Below are positions 61,560-64,000 of a DNA stretch of 64,000 bases, in pieces. The translations under genes and the position numbers were made by a program. The notes under the pieces are model-generated. The model did not search any database. It saw only the letters and a program-made list of their open reading frames with translations, and was not told where the DNA came from. Source of the DNA: Pedobacter panaciterrae (lineage in GTDB: Bacteria > Bacteroidota > Bacteroidia > Sphingobacteriales > Sphingobacteriaceae); NCBI RefSeq assembly GCF_013204795.1, contig NZ_JABMKW010000008.1:310001-374000 (forward strand). The letters run 5' to 3'. Position 1 is the first letter of the stretch; each line of letters begins with the position of its first letter.

Positions 61560-61704
61560 GATCAATTAGTTTTAGGTGTGAGATATAATTTGATATTTAT
61601 GATATAATTCATTGACTTCGTTTAGAACAAACTTCTCTATACATGAAAATATAAAAGTCTTATATATGTATTATTTGGTATTATTTTTATCTTATATTCA
61701 TATT

Positions 61705-62607
61705 ATGAATAAGGAAGACCTGCTACATCTCGAGAAGCTAATGAATTTTTTAGCTAGTAATTTTCTAAAGAAAAAGACATGGAAAGATGTCTCTAAGTCT
61801 GAGTGGGCGTACATTGTAGAAGAATTGAATGGGTTGTTACAGAACCGTAACAGAAAACAGAAAGTAAAAAAAGAAACTGATCTATTTGGAGCAAATTATT
61901 TGTATGAACATCTTATTATCAATAAACTAAAAGCATATGAAAATCGAAAAGACCTCACTGGGTCCAGCAAACCGAACCTTAGTAAACTAAGTCGGATAGT
62001 GCAGGTGTTAGGCTATGATAACTACATCGATTTTATTAATTCGCACAACGAGGCATTTAGTTTTAACGATTTAAAAATTGATATCCCTAAGGTTACGGTT
62101 AACTACAAGTTATTGGACGAATTGGTAGGATTATGGTATTCTTTTAACCGTAACTTACCTGATAACCCGGAAGAAATTAATGAAGAAAGAATCTGGCGTT
62201 CGTCAGTTGAAATTTATAAATCTGAATCTTCGGGCGAATATCTGATAGAGAGAAGTGGGGGAGATAATCATAAGTACTATGGAAAAGTAACTTCTTATGC
62301 AGATTACATTTTCATTATCATGAACAGTAATACTTTTATCAGACAGCGGCACTTTATCTCACGCTTAAAAGATATAAATGAGAAATTAAAGCAGCCTAAC
62401 TATAGGATAGAGGAAATGCATTTTATTAGTACCTGCATTAGTTTCAATCAGGAGCCAATTGCCTTATTTGAAATTTTTCAAAAAGCATCTAATACAAAAA
62501 ACTACGTTGCGGATTCTATAAGTTTCCCAATAGAAAGTGAAGAGCTTCCGGCAGGAGTTGTTGCTTATTTAAAGGACACTGAGGGGAATCGAATTAATTA
62601 TAAGTAG
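61705..62607 (+). CDS. Hypothetical protein (300 residues)
   Basis: Soluble protein not assigned to a named family. ATG 61705 (MNKEDLLHLEKLMNFLASNF) is chosen; the frame runs back to 61612, but that part would be a hydrophobic stretch in the divergent promoter gap. The N-terminal half is helical and basic (LQNRNRKQKVKKETDLFGAN; NKLKAYENRKDLTGSSKPNL), followed by LGYDNYIDFINSHNEAFSFN, and the C-terminal half is beta-rich (KSESSGEYLIERSGGDNHKY; YGKVTSYADYIFIIMNSNTF). The C-terminal half could sense a ligand. It is divergent from the SPFH gene. Confidence 0.7.
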   Translation: MNKEDLLHLEKLMNFLASNFLKKKTWKDVSKSEWAYIVEELNGLLQNRNRKQKVKKETDLFGANYLYEHLIINKLKAYENRKDLTGSSKPNLSKLSRIVQVLGYDNYIDFINSHNEAFSFNDLKIDIPKVTVNYKLLDELVGLWYSFNRNLPDNPEEINEERIWRSSVEIYKSESSGEYLIERSGGDNHKYYGKVTSYADYIFIIMNSNTFIRQRHFISRLKDINEKLKQPNYRIEEMHFISTCISFNQEPIALFEIFQKASNTKNYVADSISFPIESEELPAGVVAYLKDTEGNRINYK

Positions 62608-62678
62608 ATTTAAACATAAGTCGATGTTGCTTGTTCTAATATTGGCAGCAATGGCGCCGCAACTTTATAATAGAATTT

Positions 62679-62936
62679 ATGGAAAATGTAGTTCAAAAGG
62701 AGTGGGATATTGTTGAAAATAAACTGCACAAAATACTAATATTCAAAGATTTTCGGGAAGCTTTCGCCTTTATGGTTAAGGTGGCATTTGTAGCAGAGAA
62801 AAATAATCATCATCCTAAGTGGTGTAATGAATGGAATAAATTGGAATTTTGGCTAAGTACTCACGATGCAGGTGATATTATTACTGAAAAAGATAGAGCC
62901 CTTGCTAAGCAGATTGATGAATTGTTAAAAGTATAA
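62679..62936 (+). CDS. phhB: 4a-hydroxytetrahydrobiopterin dehydratase (pterin-4-alpha-carbinolamine dehydratase)
   Basis: Small enzyme of 85 residues that recycles tetrahydrobiopterin after aromatic amino-acid hydroxylation. The active-site text is present: NNHHPKWCNEWNKLEFWLST and HDAGDIITEKDRALAKQID, with His-His-Pro and the later His typical of PCD/DCoH proteins. It is a little shorter than most relatives (about 95-110 residues), mainly at the N-terminus. No phenylalanine hydroxylase is in the window. It is 7 bases before the following membrane protein gene. Confidence 0.92.
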   Translation: MENVVQKEWDIVENKLHKILIFKDFREAFAFMVKVAFVAEKNNHHPKWCNEWNKLEFWLSTHDAGDIITEKDRALAKQIDELLKV

Positions 62937-62943
62937 TTTAAGA

Positions 62944-63674
62944 ATGATTATAGGCTTACCGTTGTTTGTTGTTGTGCTTTTTGTGTTGACGATCCTATTT
63001 ACGCTGTTTTTGTTTTATCGCGTAATTAAAAGATCCTTACAGTTTAATGTTAGCAGTAAAGCCAATCTCCTTCTAATTGTTTTAAGTTTGTGGATTATTG
63101 TTCAGGCGATATTGGGTTTAAATTTTGTTTTCAGTTCCGATACTACTGTTTTTCCGCCTAAGATTGCCATTATGGGGTATTCCCAGCTATTCTCTCAATT
63201 ATGCTCGTATTTTTAACCCGGGGAGGTAGAAAGTTTATTGATGGACTCCCTATATTAAATCTCACTTATCTGCATGTAGGGAGAATTCCGGTGGAAATTA
63301 TTTTGTACCTATTGTTTATCAATGGGACTGTTCCAGAACTGATGACATTTGAGGGGAGGAACTTTGATATTTTGGCAGGAATCTCTGCGCCTTTAGTAGC
63401 TTATTTTGGAATCTCAAAAAAGAAAATGGCCAAGGGATCTCTATTGGCCTGGAATGTTATTTGTCTTTGTTTATTGATCAATATTGTGGCGAATGCATTT
63501 CTCTCAGTACCCTCACCCATTCAGAAGTTTGGGTTTGACCAGCCTAATATTGCAGTTTTGTATTTCCCTTTTAGCTTACTTCCTGCTTTTATTGTGCCTG
63601 CGATGTTTTTTAGCCACCTGGTAAGTATCAGACAATTGCTAATGAACAAAGTAAGAGTTTTTGACGCTAATTAA
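62944..63674 (+). pseudogene. Multi-span membrane protein split by an apparent one-base frameshift
   Basis: Two overlapping frames (62944-63216 and 63201-63674) together look like one membrane protein of about 243 residues with seven or so hydrophobic segments. Frame 1 runs to PPKIAIMG, then falls into YSQLFSQLCSYF and stops. The next frame, read from the same point, gives VFPAILSIMLVFLTRGGRKF, a smooth continuation. Reading is restored if the G run at 63174-63177 (GGGG) had one more G. This could be a true disruption, a sequence error or a programmed shift. Second half: HVGRIPVEIILYLLFINGTV and GRNFDILAGISAPLVAYFGI. I do not recognise a family name. Confidence 0.72.
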
Positions 63675-63693
63675 TAATTATAATGCACCTTTT

Positions 63694-64000
63694 ATGAATT
63701 CCAAAAAAACTGTGCTTTTGTTGCTCTTAGTAGCCAATTCTTTATTTTGTGCTGCACAAGATTATATATTCTTTCTTCACAACAAGTTTGCAGAAGACCA
63801 TTCGCTGACTGAAGTCCATCCTGAATATGGAAAAACGGAATATTTGGAAGTTTTAAACAAGTTTAAACAGGCTGGATTTCAGGTGATCAGTGAGAAAAGG
63901 TCCGCTAATACAGATGTAGGAGCCTATACAAAAAAGGTGGTTCGGCAAGTAGACAGTTTATTGAAATTAGGTGTTAAACCAAGCCATATTACAGTTATAG
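63694..64000 (+). CDS. Exported protein, partial, probable alpha/beta-hydrolase-like (cut by window end)
   Basis: Start of a gene that runs past the window. ATG 63694 opens a frame of 102 codons with a signal peptide (MNSKKTVLLLLLVANSLFCA, cleavage near AQDY). The mature start DYIFFLHNKFAEDHSLTEVH, EYLEVLNKFKQAGFQVISEK and LLKLGVKPSHITVI resembles the first strands of an alpha/beta hydrolase, where the nucleophile elbow would come directly after the window end. A 19-base gap separates it from the split membrane protein. The call is limited by truncation. Confidence 0.65.
   Translation, partial: MNSKKTVLLLLLVANSLFCAAQDYIFFLHNKFAEDHSLTEVHPEYGKTEYLEVLNKFKQAGFQVISEKRSANTDVGAYTKKVVRQVDSLLKLGVKPSHITVI

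Noticed and set aside
61612..61704. Extended N-terminus of the 300-residue protein
   Set aside because: Would begin in the divergent gap close to the SPFH start; the ATG at 61705 opens a more typical soluble N-terminus.
1..64000. tRNA, rRNA, CRISPR, insertion sequences, integrases or attachment sites
   Set aside because: I looked for cloverleaf-like, repeat-spacer and transposase signals and saw none that I could support by eye; a tRNAscan or Infernal run would settle small RNAs.

Overview
The window is AT-rich chromosomal DNA from a Bacteroidota bacterium, most likely a Pedobacter-like member of the Sphingobacteriaceae. This is inferred from two complete ECF sigma / FecR / SusC / SusD sets, promoters of the TAnnTTTG type, lipoproteins with CKKD-type lipoboxes, and families typical of this phylum (DUF4836, DUF4832/DUF4874, HGSNAT-like COG4299 acyltransferases, PorT-type barrels). 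I see no tRNA, rRNA, CRISPR array, insertion sequence or phage gene, and no gene-free stretch longer than 300 bases.

Layout. 0.1-8.1 kb: nutrient-uptake locus 1 (sigma, anti-sigma, SusC, SusD, membrane acyltransferase). 8.1-9.5 kb: a GNAT enzyme and an OmpA-like lipoprotein. 9.6-14.7 kb: a De Ley-Doudoroff-type D-galactonate operon (exported lactonase, KDPGal aldolase, galactonate dehydratase, galactonate-type MFS transporter, KDGal kinase) closed by a strong terminator. 14.8-23.2 kb: housekeeping and unassigned genes (VOC protein, HAD phosphatase, AsmA-like protein, dipeptide-epimerase-like enzyme, DUF255 thioredoxin-fold protein, SlyD-type FKBP).

23.2-30.6 kb is the most interesting part. 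Two divergent gene sets flank one 121-bp promoter region that carries two near-identical 15-bp dyads. Leftward lie a MerC-like membrane protein, a 42-residue lipoprotein, a MacB-type ABC ATPase and permease with a His/acid-rich insertion, a CxxC DUF3299-like periplasmic protein and a Fur/Zur-family repressor. Rightward lie a CobW/COG0523 GTPase, a TonB-dependent receptor and a His-rich lipoprotein. I read this as a Zur-controlled zinc acquisition and handling locus; zinc, rather than another metal, is inference.

30.7-42.6 kb: a serine hydrolase with a strong terminator, then uptake locus 2 (sigma, FecR, SusC, SusD, PKD lipoprotein, second acyltransferase, DUF4874/DUF4832 lipoprotein). In both uptake loci the FecR-SusC gap holds a nine-codon open frame followed by a stem-loop.

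42.6-64 kb: mixed single genes and small regulator/target pairs: TetR-pentapeptide protein, MsrA, HxlR-MFS, a three-gene envelope operon with DUF4836, a MarR-GNAT fusion, an AraC-SDR pair, a TPR histidine kinase with its NarL-type regulator, an RRM protein, an ankyrin protein, a PorT-like barrel, TetR, beta-carbonic anhydrase, an SPFH protein with vault-like N-terminal repeats, pterin dehydratase, a membrane protein split by an apparent one-base frameshift, and the start of a gene cut by the window end.
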